The notes beneath the pieces are model-generated. The model made no database searches. It saw nothing but the letters and a program-made list of their open reading frames with translations, and was not told the origin of the DNA. From positions 3,453,501 to 3,517,500 of the forward strand of contig NZ_JACHNB010000001.1 of assembly GCF_014205225.1 (NCBI RefSeq): a stretch of DNA of 64,000 bases. The letters are read 5' to 3'. Below are positions 17,745 through 27,600 of this stretch, piece after piece; position 1 is the first letter of the stretch; every line of letters begins with the position of its first letter. Made by a program: the position numbers and the translations under genes. This DNA is from Actinoplanes octamycinicus. Its GTDB lineage: Bacteria; Actinomycetota; Actinomycetes; Mycobacteriales; Micromonosporaceae.

Positions 17745-19169
17745 TCAGACGTTGTAGTACATCTCGAACTCGTGCGGGGTCGGGCGCAGCCGGACCGGGT
17801 CGATCTCGTTGGTGCGCTTGTAGTCGATCCAGGTGGCGATGAGGTCGTCGGTGAAGACGCCGCCGGCGGTGAGGAACTCGTGGTCGGCCTCGAGGGAGTT
17901 GAGGACCGCGTCGAGCGAGCCGGGGACCTGCTTGACGTTGCCCCACTCCTCCGGCGGCAGGTCGTACAGGTCCTTGTCGATCGGCGCCGGGGGCTCGATC
18001 TTGTTCTTGATGCCGTCCAGGCCGGCCATCATCTGGGCGGAGAAGGCCAGGTACGGGTTGGACGACGGGTCCGGCACGCGGAACTCGACGCGCTTCGCCT
18101 TCGGGTTGCTGCCGGTCACCGGGATGCGGGTGCAGGCGGAGCGGTTGCGCTGCGAGTAGACCAGGTTGACCGGGGCCTCGTAGCCGGGGACCAGGCGACG
18201 GTACGAGTTGACCGTCGGGTTGGTGAACGCGAGCAGCGACGGCGCGTGGTGCAGCAGGCCACCGATGTACCAGCGGGCGGTGTCGGACAGGCCGGCGTAC
18301 CCGGTCTCGTCGTAGAACAGCGGCTCGCCGCCCAGCCACAGGCTCTGGTGGGTGTGCATGCCGGAGCCGTTGTCACCGAAGAGCGGCTTCGGCATGAACG
18401 TCGCCGTCTTGCCGTGCTCCCAGGCGGTGTTCTTGATGATGTACTTGAACAGCTGCATCTGGTCGCCGGCGTGCAGCAGCGTGGAGAACTTGTAGTTGAT
18501 CTCGCCCTGGCCGGCGGTGCCGACCTCGTGGTGCGAGCGCTCCACGGTGAAGCCGGTGTCGACCAGACGGCGGACCATCGAGTCGCGCAGGTCGGCGTAG
18601 TGGTCGACCGGGGAGACCGGGAAGTAGCCGCCCTTGTAGGCGGTCTTGTAACCGCGGTTGCCGCCGGCCTCCTCGCGGCCGGAGTTCCACGCGCCCTCGA
18701 TCGAGTCGATGTAGTAGAACGCCTGGTGCGCGGAGGTCTCGTGGCGGATCGAGTCGAAGATGTAGAACTCCGCCTCGGCGCCGAAGTAGGCGGTGTCGGC
18801 GATGCCGCTGGACGCGAGGTAGGCCTCGGCCTTCTTGGCCACGTTCCGCGGGTCGCGCGAGTAGGCCTCGCGGGTGAACGGGTCGTGGATGAAGAAGTTC
18901 AGCGCGAGCGTCTTCTGCTGGCGGAACGGGTCGACGAACGCGGTGGCCACGTCCGGCAGCAGCATCATGTCGGACTCGTGGATGGCCTGGAAGCCGCGGA
19001 TCGAGGATCCGTCGAAGGCGAGACCGTCGGTTGCCACGCTGTCGTCGAACGACTCCACCGGGATGTTGAAGTGCTGCATCACACCGGGGAGGTCACAGAA
19101 CCGTACGTCGACGAACTTGACGTCCTCGTCTTTGAGGTATCGCAGGAGTTCCTCGGGATTGGCGAACAC
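17745..19169 (-). CDS. glnA: Type I glutamine synthetase
   Basis: A 474-aa enzyme making glutamine from glutamate, ammonia and ATP; it forms a dodecamer in the cytosol. Conserved blocks include [10 protein letters not shown], the metal/ATP segment [23 protein letters not shown], the [20 protein letters not shown] core and [33 protein letters not shown] carries Tyr402 at the position of the E. coli adenylylated Tyr397, so it is a substrate for GlnE, encoded at the start of this window. The GTG at 19169 follows a perfect AGGAGG; an upstream ATG gives a longer frame without family support. A GlnR-type operator lies about 85-120 nt upstream. Confidence 0.96.
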   Translation of the reverse strand: MFANPEELLRYLKDEDVKFVDVRFCDLPGVMQHFNIPVESFDDSVATDGLAFDGSSIRGFQAIHESDMMLLPDVATAFVDPFRQQKTLALNFFIHDPFTREAYSRDPRNVAKKAEAYLASSGIADTAYFGAEAEFYIFDSIRHETSAHQAFYYIDSIEGAWNSGREEAGGNRGYKTAYKGGYFPVSPVDHYADLRDSMVRRLVDTGFTVERSHHEVGTAGQGEINYKFSTLLHAGDQMQLFKYIIKNTAWEHGKTATFMPKPLFGDNGSGMHTHQSLWLGGEPLFYDETGYAGLSDTARWYIGGLLHHAPSLLAFTNPTVNSYRRLVPGYEAPVNLVYSQRNRSACTRIPVTGSNPKAKRVEFRVPDPSSNPYLAFSAQMMAGLDGIKNKIEPPAPIDKDLYDLPPEEWGNVKQVPGSLDAVLNSLEADHEFLTAGGVFTDDLIATWIDYKRTNEIDPVRLRPTPHEFEMYYNV

Positions 19170-19251
19170 ACGTCCTCCTGGCACAGTTTTCCGATACCGG
19201 GCGGCCTGGGCCGCCACCTGGCAGGGCTGGTCGCGACGTTATGGGTCCGGA

Positions 19252-19289
19252 GTTGCCCCGGCGTATCCCTATTGTTTCCGCCGTGTTAC
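19252..19289 (-). promoter_or_regulatory. GlnR-type operator upstream of glnA
   Basis: Read on the glnA strand, four half-sites are spaced exactly 5+6: GTAAC-n6-GAAAC-n6-GATAC-n6-GCAAC. The published actinobacterial GlnR consensus is gTnAc-n6-GaAAc repeated. The first pair matches fully and the second pair differs at one position in each half. The site sits 83-120 nt before the glnA start, where GlnR activates glnA in Streptomyces and mycobacteria. Confidence 0.7.
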
Positions 19290-19361
19290 GTAACCGGGTG
19301 ATCAGGCACGGCGATAGCGCGAGGCCGACCTGAAGGACCCTATCGCGTACCCTCGGCGGTC

Positions 19362-19757
19362 GTGGCAGCTTCCGCGAACGACGCACCCCAGACCGCGGCC
19401 CTCCGGGAACCGGCCGGTGGCGGCCGCCGCCTGATCGCGCTGCTCATCGACTGGGTGCTCTGCCTGCTGGTGGCCAGTCTCTATGCCAGCCCGGACCGGG
19501 TCGCCTGGCCGCCGGTGGTCCTGCTGATCCTGGTCAACACGGTCTTCCTCGGCCTGTTCGGCCAGACGCCCGGGATGCGGCTGACCCGGATCCGCTGCGT
19601 CGCCTACGCCGACGGCGGGGCGATCGGCCTGCTGCGCGGTCTTTACCGCGGCCTGCTGCTGGCGCTGCTGATCCCGGCCCTGATCGCCGACGACGAGGGC
19701 CGGGGCCTGCACGACCGCGCCGCCGGCTCGATCGTGGTCAAGCTCCCGAGAGCCTGA
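19362..19757 (+). CDS. RDD-family membrane protein
   Basis: A 131-aa protein with the family's arginine near the first helix (RRLIALLIDWVLCLLVASLY), the GQTPGMRLTRIR signature between helices two and three, and the terminal LHDRAAGSIVV motif. Three membrane helices are visible. RDD genes of this type sit beside glnA in mycobacteria (Rv2219A) and streptomycetes. Function is undefined, although some RDD proteins move ions. The GTG start at 19362 is divergent from glnA. In relatives the next conserved gene would be the DUF4191 gene, which here lies 37 kb away, beyond the ESX locus. Confidence 0.8.
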   Translation: MAASANDAPQTAALREPAGGGRRLIALLIDWVLCLLVASLYASPDRVAWPPVVLLILVNTVFLGLFGQTPGMRLTRIRCVAYADGGAIGLLRGLYRGLLLALLIPALIADDEGRGLHDRAAGSIVVKLPRA

Positions 19758-19811
19758 CCACGATCACAACCGGTTCGGGGTACGCGGTGAGCACCGTGCC
19801 CGCGGAAGGCG

Positions 19812-21749
19812 TCAGTGCCCCCCGCCACCCAGCGCACGGCGGATCTCCGGCTCGTAGACCGGCTCGTCCCGCTTGCTGGTCACCACGCCGCCGCCCGGAG
19901 TCTGCACCTCGAACGCCTGCTCGTCGGTGACGATCCGGGACGACTCGTCGTCCTCGTGCACCACCGGCACCGGGTCGGCGGTGGTCCGCCGCTTGCTGAG
20001 CTCCGGCGCCACGGTGCCCTGCTTGCCGGACTGTTGCGCGGCGGTGGCCGCCCGGCTGCGCAGCGCGTCCGGCACCTCCTCCAACTTGGACACCCGGCTG
20101 CCGGTGGGCGGCGGGGTGGGTGCCCCGAGCAGGCCACTGCCGGCGCCGGACCGGGCCTCCTCGGCGCCGAACCAGTCGCCCCAGGCCGGACCGGTGCGCT
20201 CGCCCGGCGTCTCGCGACGGCGGGACGGGCGGGCCGGCGCCTGGTCGCCGGGCGGCGTCGGCCGGTTCAGCACCGGCGGCGTGGTGCCGTCCGGGCGGTA
20301 GGCGTCGTTGCTGCCCGAGACGGTGGGACGCAGCTCCTCGGTGCTGCCCGGGCGGCGCCGGTCGCGGTCGCCGGTCGGGTTCTTCAGCACCGGCGGCATG
20401 GTGCTGCCGGGCGGGCGGCCGAAGGTCTCCTCGCCGTCCAGCGGGGTGCCCGGCACCCGGGTGCCCCGGTCGGTGGTGCCGCGCCGGCGGTCACCGGGAC
20501 GCCCCGGCGGCAGACCCGGCTGACCGGGCTGCCCGGTCCGCGGGCCGCCTCGGCGCAGCGTGCGGCCGGGTGGCTGGCCCAGACCCGGCGGCTGGCCGGG
20601 CTGGTTGAACGCGTTCTTGGTGAGCTGCCCCGGGTTGGGCATCGTCTTGCCGGGCAGGCCGGGTGTCCCCGGCAGGCCCGGTTTCTGGCCGCCGAAGCCC
20701 GGTTTCAGGCTGGGCGGGAGGGCCGGCTTGGTGCCGCCCGGCAGCGACGGGAACAGCGGCAGGCCACCGGGCAGTCCCGGCGGGGGCAGCTGTGACGGCG
20801 GCAGGCCGGGCTGCTGCCCCGGTTTCTCGCCGGGTTTCGGCGGCAGGGTGCCCGGCGGGTTCTGCGGCGTGGTGCCCTGACCGGGCGGGTTCGGCTGGTT
20901 CTGGCCGGGCGGGTTCGGCTGGCCGCCCGGGGGCGGCGGCGGCAGCACCGGCGCGGGGGCCGGCGGCGGAGGGGGCGGCGCCGGGGCCGGCGCGCCCCCG
21001 CCGGGCAGGCCGGGCGGGGTGTTGAGCTGTGGTTTGCCGGGCCGGTTGAGCACCGCGTTCATCGCCCGGAACGGCGGGCCGACGCCGTTGCTCAGCGCCT
21101 TGCTGTACTCGTAGTACTGGTTGCCGTACTTGTGGGCGAGCTGCTGCGCGTCTTTCTGGAACCTCTTCTCGGTCTCGTTGACCTGCTGCTGGATCTGGTA
21201 GTCGGTGGCCTCGCTGGGGCTGGTGTACCACCGGCTGGGGTCGAGGAACTCGCTGGTCCAGCCGATCGCGTCGACGTTCTTCGCCTTTTCGAGCGCCTTC
21301 TTGTACCGGTCGATCAGCTGGCGCATCTCCTCGCGGGAGTCGATCGCCACCTCGACCAGGTGCCGCAGCGCGGTGACGTTGGTCTGCGCCGCCTGGATCC
21401 AGATGTCCAGATAGACGAGCGCCTCACCGGGGCCCTTCTTCAGGAACAGGTTCTTGGCATCGGGCGACTCCCAATGACTTTTCTCCAGCTCCTTGCTCTG
21501 GTCGTGCAGATAGGTCTTGTATTGCGTGAGCATTGTCACGACGTTCTGCCAATGGTCACCCAGTACCGCGATCTGCTCCGGGTGCGCATTGTTGATCATG
21601 AATTCGATCTGCTCGATGGTGTGATTGTTGTCCCCACCGGCCTCCGGGGTGTACCCGAGCGTGTATTTCCCGTCCCCGTAGTACATCCGCCCGCCGTACG
21701 GGCTGAAGGTGACCGCGGGATCCTCGGTGGCGCCGAAGTAGTCGCCCAT
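19812..21749 (-). CDS. Pro/Gly-rich ESX-associated protein with helical N-terminal domain
   Basis: A 645-aa protein, probably a type VII substrate. Residues about 40-235 are strongly helical and resemble the long helical hairpins of PPE/EspB/LXG proteins (HPEQIAVLGDHWQNVVTML, then HLVEVAIDSREEMRQLIDRY). Residues about 240-420 are a Pro/Gly-rich linker with repeats such as LPGGG and QPNPPGQ. The rest is a charged, disordered tail. No signal peptide is visible. It lies 6 nt after the previous gene on the same strand, so it is its operon partner. Family membership beyond helical-domain ESX substrate is not certain. Confidence 0.65.
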   Translation of the reverse strand: MGDYFGATEDPAVTFSPYGGRMYYGDGKYTLGYTPEAGGDNNHTIEQIEFMINNAHPEQIAVLGDHWQNVVTMLTQYKTYLHDQSKELEKSHWESPDAKNLFLKKGPGEALVYLDIWIQAAQTNVTALRHLVEVAIDSREEMRQLIDRYKKALEKAKNVDAIGWTSEFLDPSRWYTSPSEATDYQIQQQVNETEKRFQKDAQQLAHKYGNQYYEYSKALSNGVGPPFRAMNAVLNRPGKPQLNTPPGLPGGGAPAPAPPPPPPAPAPVLPPPPPGGQPNPPGQNQPNPPGQGTTPQNPPGTLPPKPGEKPGQQPGLPPSQLPPPGLPGGLPLFPSLPGGTKPALPPSLKPGFGGQKPGLPGTPGLPGKTMPNPGQLTKNAFNQPGQPPGLGQPPGRTLRRGGPRTGQPGQPGLPPGRPGDRRRGTTDRGTRVPGTPLDGEETFGRPPGSTMPPVLKNPTGDRDRRRPGSTEELRPTVSGSNDAYRPDGTTPPVLNRPTPPGDQAPARPSRRRETPGERTGPAWGDWFGAEEARSGAGSGLLGAPTPPPTGSRVSKLEEVPDALRSRAATAAQQSGKQGTVAPELSKRRTTADPVPVVHEDDESSRIVTDEQAFEVQTPGGGVVTSKRDEPVYEPEIRRALGGGGH

Positions 21750-21755
21750 CGCCGG

Positions 21756-22826
21756 TCACTCCCCGCCCGGTCGCTCGATCGGGTCGGCGTCCGCGGCGTA
21801 CGTCCGGGTCGGCGGGGTGGCGCTGGCGCTCGTGGTGGACGCGCCGGTCTTCACCATGTCGGTGGTGTCCCGCTTGTCCTTGATCACGTTGCCGTCCTCG
21901 TCCTTGGCCGGGCGGGTCACCTTCTCGGTGGTCGATCCGTCCGCGGCGGTGGTGAACTCCTTGGTCGACGTCTCCTTGTTGTTGGCGTCGGAGTTGACCG
22001 TGGTCTCGGCGGTCACCTTGCCGGTGTTGTCATACGTGGTGCTGGTCTTCGAGTGACCGGTCACCGTGCCGTTGGTGCTGCTCTCGACCTGCTTGTCCAG
22101 CGTGTGCGTCTTGTCGTTGTAGCTGGTCACGGTGCGCACGCTCTGGGTGGACAGGACCTCGTTCTTGGCGTTGTAGATGGTGGTCGTCTCGATCGTGACG
22201 CCACTGCCCGGGACCGAGGTGACGACCTTCTCCATCCGCTGCCCGTTCGGGCCCTTCGACGTGGTGAGCTGCTGGTACGGCGACATCGTGGTGACCGTCG
22301 GGTTGGTCCACTCGGGGCTGGTCGCGCCCGGGGTGCCGGCCGGGTTCTTGGCGCTCTGCTCGACCATCGCCTCGATGTAGGTCTGGCCGATCTCCTTCGG
22401 CAGGCCGTCCGGCCGGGGCACGCTCTTGTCGCCGAAGGCGAACAGCACGTCGTTCATGCTGGCGGCCGAGGTGGCGTCGCCGTCGGCGTAGATGTCGGCG
22501 ATGGTCTGCGCCGCCGAGCCGATGTTGAAGAACGACTGGCCCAGCTGGCTGAGGTAGGCGGACAGCTCGGAGGCGTTGTTCTGCAGCTGCTGACGGATCG
22601 CCGCGGCCTCGCCGAGCACCTGGTTCGTCCAGGCCTTGGACGGGGTGTCGTGGAGATGGGCGATGTGGCTGGTCTCATGGTTCAGCTCGGTCTGCTGCTT
22701 GCCCATCAGATCCGCGTACTCCCGGAGGCCGTCGAGGTCGACGTCGACCGGAGTGGTCTCGCTGAGCCAGGGGGCATGGGTGTTCTCGTACGTCTCCTTC
22801 GGGTACGGATTCGTCTCGCCGCCCAT
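21756..22826 (-). CDS. WXG-like ESX-associated protein with RHS-like C-terminal repeats
   Basis: A 356-aa protein. The ATG at 22826 is used because GGGGAGG lies 4 nt upstream; an earlier ATG has no ribosome site. Residues about 30-125 are helical (DLMGKQQTELNHETSHIAHL, LGQSFFNIGSAAQTIADIYA) and look like a WXG100/ESX-substrate bundle. The C-terminal part has Thr-rich beta repeats (TTIYNAKNEVLSTQSV, STTYDNTGKVTAET) resembling short RHS/YD repeats. It is first in a two-gene unit with the Pro-rich protein and is divergent from the WXG100 operon. Confidence 0.6.
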   Translation of the reverse strand: MGGETNPYPKETYENTHAPWLSETTPVDVDLDGLREYADLMGKQQTELNHETSHIAHLHDTPSKAWTNQVLGEAAAIRQQLQNNASELSAYLSQLGQSFFNIGSAAQTIADIYADGDATSAASMNDVLFAFGDKSVPRPDGLPKEIGQTYIEAMVEQSAKNPAGTPGATSPEWTNPTVTTMSPYQQLTTSKGPNGQRMEKVVTSVPGSGVTIETTTIYNAKNEVLSTQSVRTVTSYNDKTHTLDKQVESSTNGTVTGHSKTSTTYDNTGKVTAETTVNSDANNKETSTKEFTTAADGSTTEKVTRPAKDEDGNVIKDKRDTTDMVKTGASTTSASATPPTRTYAADADPIERPGGE

Positions 22827-23095
22827 CACGCCTCCCCGATGTCGATCTGTACGCACCGGACAGGTTAGTCGGCCGGTACGACATTTGGTGACGCGATAGA
22901 GTACGCCTTCGCCGATGGACGGGTTCGAATTCCTTCGCGGGGAAACCGGAGGGGGCCGGGTTGAACCGGGACGGACCCACGGCGGTACATCGGGGTAGCC
23001 CCAGATGGATGCAGATGGTTACGTTCGGGGCCCACAGGGACGTTTCGCCGGCCGCTCGCGGAGTGCGCCGACACGAGGAATCGGGGTGAACCACC

Positions 23096-23455
23096 TTGAC
23101 AGGAACTCCGGGTATGGGACAGGTCCATGCCACGCAGGACCAGCTCAACACGATGGCGCAGCGCTGCGAGGACACCGGGGAGAACATCTCCCGCGGGATG
23201 GCGCAGCTGCTCGAGCAGATCCAGACGCTCGGTGGTGGCGGGTTCCAGGGCGCGGCCAACAGCGCCCTGCAGGACGTCTCCGTTCAGCTGAACGACGGCC
23301 TGAAGAAGATCATCAACGCGCTGGACGAGCTGGCCGGCAAGATGAGCAGCGCCTCCCAGCAGTACGGCGTGCACGACGACGACGCCGCCCAGGAGATCCG
23401 GTCCGCGGCCGCGGCGACCGGGGACAGTTCCGTCATCAGCATCCTGCGCGGCTGA
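23096..23455 (+). CDS. WXG100-family protein (FQG variant)
   Basis: A helical-hairpin protein of the ESAT-6/CFP-10 superfamily, 119 aa from the TTG at 23096 or 113 aa from the ATG at 23114; the ATG also has an AGGA upstream. Two helices flank the turn GGGGFQGAANSAL, where Phe replaces the usual Trp of WXG. Such proteins are secreted as dimers by ESX machines and can act as partners for larger substrates. The next gene encodes a WQG partner, so the pair probably forms an EsxB/EsxA-like heterodimer. It opens the rightward operon that runs to the mycosin gene. Confidence 0.8.
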   Translation: MTGTPGMGQVHATQDQLNTMAQRCEDTGENISRGMAQLLEQIQTLGGGGFQGAANSALQDVSVQLNDGLKKIINALDELAGKMSSASQQYGVHDDDAAQEIRSAAAATGDSSVISILRG

Positions 23456-23486
23456 GCGCGCCGAGCGAGATCGGAGAGGCGAGAAG

Positions 23487-23771
23487 ATGAGCATCACCTA
23501 CAACTTCGGCCAGATCAACGACGTGGCGATGGCCATCGGCACCTTCGAGGGCCAGATGGACCAGCAGCTCAACGACCTCTACACGGCGTTCACCCAGCTG
23601 TTCGCCGCGGACTGGCAGGGCAACGCCGGCGAGGCGTGCGACCAGGCCCGGCAGAAGTGGAACCAGGGCGCCATGGAGATCAAGACCGCGCTGTCCAGCG
23701 TCGGCGTCAAGCTCGGCGCGTCCGCCGAGCGGATGCAGCAGATCGACCAGCAGATCGCCGCGGGGATGTGA
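23487..23771 (+). CDS. WXG100-family protein (EsxA-like)
   Basis: A 94-aa protein of the ESAT-6 family: helix, the turn AADWQGNAGEAC containing the WXG motif, then a second helix (WNQGAMEIKTALSSVGVKLGAS). Size and motif position are canonical. It lies 31 nt after the first WXG100 gene with its own GGAGAGGCGAG ribosome site. It is a likely secreted partner of the upstream FQG protein and a substrate of the EccC ATPase encoded downstream. Confidence 0.9.
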   Translation: MSITYNFGQINDVAMAIGTFEGQMDQQLNDLYTAFTQLFAADWQGNAGEACDQARQKWNQGAMEIKTALSSVGVKLGASAERMQQIDQQIAAGM

Positions 23772-23863
23772 TCGAACCGGCCGCCGGTACTCTCGGGGTC
23801 CGGCGGCCGGTCCGATTCGGGATGACCGGTAGGGCACGGGCACGGCAAGGTGGGAGGGACGAG

Positions 23864-24271
23864 ATGGCGGACGTTCCGGGGCGACCCGACTGGGGCGTGC
23901 TGCGCGACATGCTCTCGGATCTGCGCAAAGCCACGACCCAGCTGCCCGACCTGCAGAAACGCATGCTGGAGGTGACCGGGACGGCCTGGTCGCCGGACCG
24001 CATGATCAAGGCGGTGGTCGGTCCGCGCGGCCACCTGCTGGAGCTGGACATCGACCCGCGGGTGCTCCGCCAGCCGAACTCGAAGGCGCTGTCCGCGAGC
24101 ATCGTGCAGACCGTGCGCGCCGCGATCGAGGACGCCGGCCGGCAGAGCACCGAGCTGATGAACGACAGCCTGCCCGGTGACCTGCGCCGGATGGGGGGCA
24201 CCGACATGCGCACCTTCGTCGGCAGCCACGACGCCGACGTCCGGATCCGCCCGGAGGCCGACCGTGGGTAA
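23864..24271 (+). CDS. YbaB/EbfC-like DNA-binding-family protein in the ESX operon
   Basis: A 135-aa protein. The first half is a helix (RDMLSDLRKATTQLPDLQKRML), then a beta segment (MIKAVVGPRGHLLELDIDP), then a helix with the YbaB-like SKALSASIVQTVRAAIEDAG pattern. The YbaB fold is a dimeric nucleoid-associated domain; in actinobacterial ESX loci YbaB-like proteins recur next to WXG100 genes, where the role may be chaperoning rather than DNA binding. The ATG at 23864 follows GGGAGG. The stop overlaps the next start by 8 nt, which indicates translational coupling. Confidence 0.7.
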   Translation: MADVPGRPDWGVLRDMLSDLRKATTQLPDLQKRMLEVTGTAWSPDRMIKAVVGPRGHLLELDIDPRVLRQPNSKALSASIVQTVRAAIEDAGRQSTELMNDSLPGDLRRMGGTDMRTFVGSHDADVRIRPEADRG

Positions 24272-24635
24272 CTACGTCTCGATCACGTCGAGCCCGGCCG
24301 AGCTGATCAACGTGGCCGGCCGGATCCGCGACCGCGGGATCGCCCTCGGTGATCAGGTCAAGAAGATCAACGCGGACATCGTCGAGCACGAGGGCAGGGA
24401 CACCTTCCCCAAGGACAAGTTCACCGACGGCTTCCTCGGCCCGACCTACCACAAGCAGGTGCCCGGGGCCGACGGCAAGGAGCACCCGGCCAACCAGGCG
24501 CTGATGACCAGCGCCGCGGCCTGCGGCGACCAGCTGCGCGCGATCGGGGAGTACGTCGGCAAGGCGATGGTCAACTATGACGTTCAGGACCTGGAGAACG
24601 CCAAGACGATCACGAAGCCGCCGGCCGGCCATTGA
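24264..24635 (+). CDS. Small ESX-operon helical protein
   Basis: A 123-aa protein starting at a GTG (24264) inside the end of the YbaB-like gene. Two helical segments (PAELINVAGRIRDRGIALGDQ and MTSAAACGDQLRAIGEYV) flank a middle region with KFTDGFLGPTYH. The pattern fits a WXG100-like or ESX-chaperone-like bundle, but there is no WXG motif and I do not recognise the family. It directly precedes the giant effector gene (13-nt gap), so it may be its partner or export adaptor. Confidence 0.65.
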   Translation: MGNYVSITSSPAELINVAGRIRDRGIALGDQVKKINADIVEHEGRDTFPKDKFTDGFLGPTYHKQVPGADGKEHPANQALMTSAAACGDQLRAIGEYVGKAMVNYDVQDLENAKTITKPPAGH

Positions 24636-24648
24636 GTAGCGGTGCCCC

Positions 24649-27600
24649 GTGAGTGACGAACACGAGTTCCTCACCTCGATGCTCGACTACTTCTCCGAGT
24701 TCGAGGAGTGGCTTCCGGGCTGGGCGTCGTGGATCTCGCACATCGTCCTCGGCGAGATCCCGCTGTCCCACGCCAACGACGTCTACGACCTGGCGGACCA
24801 GTGGACCCGGCTCGCCGAGGAGCTGAACCACGCGTACGAGGACGTGCTCAAGGCGGCCGACCCGATCCTGGAGAACTGGTCGGGTGACGCCTCGGCGACC
24901 GCGTTCATCGACCAGTGGTACGGCTACCTCGAGGGCCTGCGGCAGACCGCCGAGGGCGCCGCCCAGATGCAGCAGGGCGTGCAGGGGTTCGGCCTCGAGG
25001 TCGAGCTGATGAAGTACATGGTCGCGCTCAACCTGCTGATGCTCGCGATCTCGATCTACATGCTGGTGGCCGCCGCGATCCCGTCCGGCGGTGGCTCGCT
25101 GGGTGCCGCACCACCGCTGTTCACCGGCTTCCGGATCACCGTCGGCAAACTCGCCGCGAACACCGTCGGCAAGATCGCCGCGATCGTGGTCCGGTTCGCG
25201 ATCAAGCCGTTGACCTTCGTCTTCGGCAAACTCCCGGCCCGGCTGGTGACCGGCGCCGTGCGCGCCGCGGTCCCGGTGGTCACCCGGATCACCCTGGGCA
25301 AGGCGCTGCCCACCGCGGTCGTCCGGAACCTGGCCGGCCAGGCCGCCCGCCGCGCCGCCGAGCGGGTCGTCGGCAAGACCATCACCAACTGGACGGTCCG
25401 CGGCGTCACCAACGTCGCCGCCCGGGGCGTCTCCAAGGCGGTGGCCAACCGGCTGGCCGCCCAGGCGCTGCGCGGCATGGCGGGCCGGCAGATCCGCGGC
25501 CAGCTGGCCGGCCAGACCACCCGCGCGGTGCAGAAACAGCTGGCCAAAGAGATCCAGCAGCAGCTGCTGAAGAACTGGACCAAGGGCCGGCTCGGCAAGG
25601 AGCTCGGCGAGAGCGCGCTCACCAAACTGGCCGTGGAGAGCGCCGCGAAATCCGCGCTCGGCAAGGAGTTCGGCCACTACGTCGGCACCCGGGTCGCGTT
25701 CGGCGCCGGCTTCATGGGCGGCGGCGACCTGGCCGCCCAGTTCGGGCAGATGGCCTCCGGGCACCGGGACAGTCTGGACTGGGGCCACGTCCGGAACAGC
25801 GCGGTGCAGGGCGGCGTCTTCGGCGCCAGCATGTTCGGCGGCCCGATCGGGCACACCGTCGGCGGCACCCTGGCCGGCGGCGGCATGGGCATCGTCAGCG
25901 AACTCCAGCAGGGCAAGTCGTTCGGCGACATGAACTGGAGCGACATCGGCCACCAGGCCGCGCTCGGCGCCGGCGCCGGGGTGATCTTCGGTGGCCAGAC
26001 CCACCTGGAGATGAGCAATCTCGGCGGCGGCAACCTGCGGATCGGCGAGAACCTGCACCTGCTGTCCAGTGAGGACGGCGGCTTCACCGCGATCTCCACC
26101 AGCTTCAACAAGAGCCTCGGCATCGACGAGCACCTGGTGCTGACCGACAACGGTTATGTCGCCTGGCAGGGCGGCCACCCCACGGGCGAGGCCGGCGGGA
26201 TGCGCGTGGTGCCCACCGAGGTCTCGGCCCGGCCCGAGGTCGCCCAGCACATCGCGGACAACTGGGGTCAGGCACCGGCCCATGTCCGGACCGAACCGGC
26301 GGGCAACGTCGCCACCGCTCCACGTCCGGAAACGACCAGCGTCTCCCCGTCCCGCGCGGAGGGCGGCGGCGCCCGCTCGTCCTCCGGAGGCGGCGACGGC
26401 GGTGGCGGCGGTGGCGGCCCACGGCAGACCTCCGGCGGCGGCGACGGTGGTGGCGGTAGCCCACGGCAGACCTCCGGCGGCGGTGACGGCGGGGGCGGAG
26501 GCGGCACCCCGGCCCGGTCCGGCGAGGGCGGCACCGCTGACGGTGCCAGGCCCGCCGCCGACGCACGGCCCGCCGACGGAGACGTTCCTCCCGCTTCGCG
26601 TACGGACGGCGCGCCACCCGCCGTCGACCGAGGCGACAGCACCCACTCCGGCACCCCGGCGCCCGCCGAGCGGGGTGGCCCGGACGCCCCGGCGCGTGCG
26701 GACAGCGGCACGACCGTTACTGATCGTTCGGGTGCGCCGTCGGCGGCGGAGCGGGGCGGCCCGGATGCTCCGGCGCGTGCCGAGGGTGGCGCGACCGTTG
26801 CTGATCGTTCGGGTGCGCCGGCTGCCGGTGAGCGAGGTGGCCCGGACGCGCCGGCGCGGGAGCACGGCCGTTCGGACAGTGTCGCGCCCACGCCGCTGCA
26901 CGGGGGACCGCCGGCGGCAGCGCACGACGGCGCTCCGCTCGGTCACCGGGTGACCGGTGGCGACGCCCCGGTGACCCCCGAGCGACTGACTGACACGGGC
27001 GGCGGACCTGCCCGATCCACTCCGGACACTCCGACCGGCCGCCCCGCCGCGGACCCGGCCAACCCGGGCGGCGACGGACCACCTCCTGGCGGCGAACGGG
27101 TCATCGGCGGCGACCGCACCCCTGTCGGCGGCGACCGCGCCCCGCTCGGCGGCGACCGTCTCCAGGCCGGCGTGGACCGCGGCGCCATCGGCGGCGACCG
27201 CGCCCCGCTCGGTGCGGACCGCACCGCAGGCTTCGAGAATCACGGGCCGCTCACCACCGACCGCGGCGCCCCGGGCGGCGATCGCGCGCCGGTGAGCGGC
27301 GATCGATCCGGTCTCGAGCAGGCGGCCTCCGGCGCCCCACCACTCGCGGACCGAGGCGCCTTCGACCGCCCGATGGCAGACCGTGCTGCTTCCGATCGTC
27401 CCGTCGGGAACCGTGCGCCTGGCGACCGGCCGGTGGCGAATCGTGCAACCACGGATCGTCCGGCTGGGGACCGGCCGGTCGGGGATCGTGCGGCCTCGGA
27501 TCGTCCGGCTGGGGACCGCCCGGTCGGGGATCGTGCGGCCTCGGATCGTCCGGCGGATCGGGTGGCCGCGGAGCGGCCTGCCGCGGAGCGGGGGAGTGGG

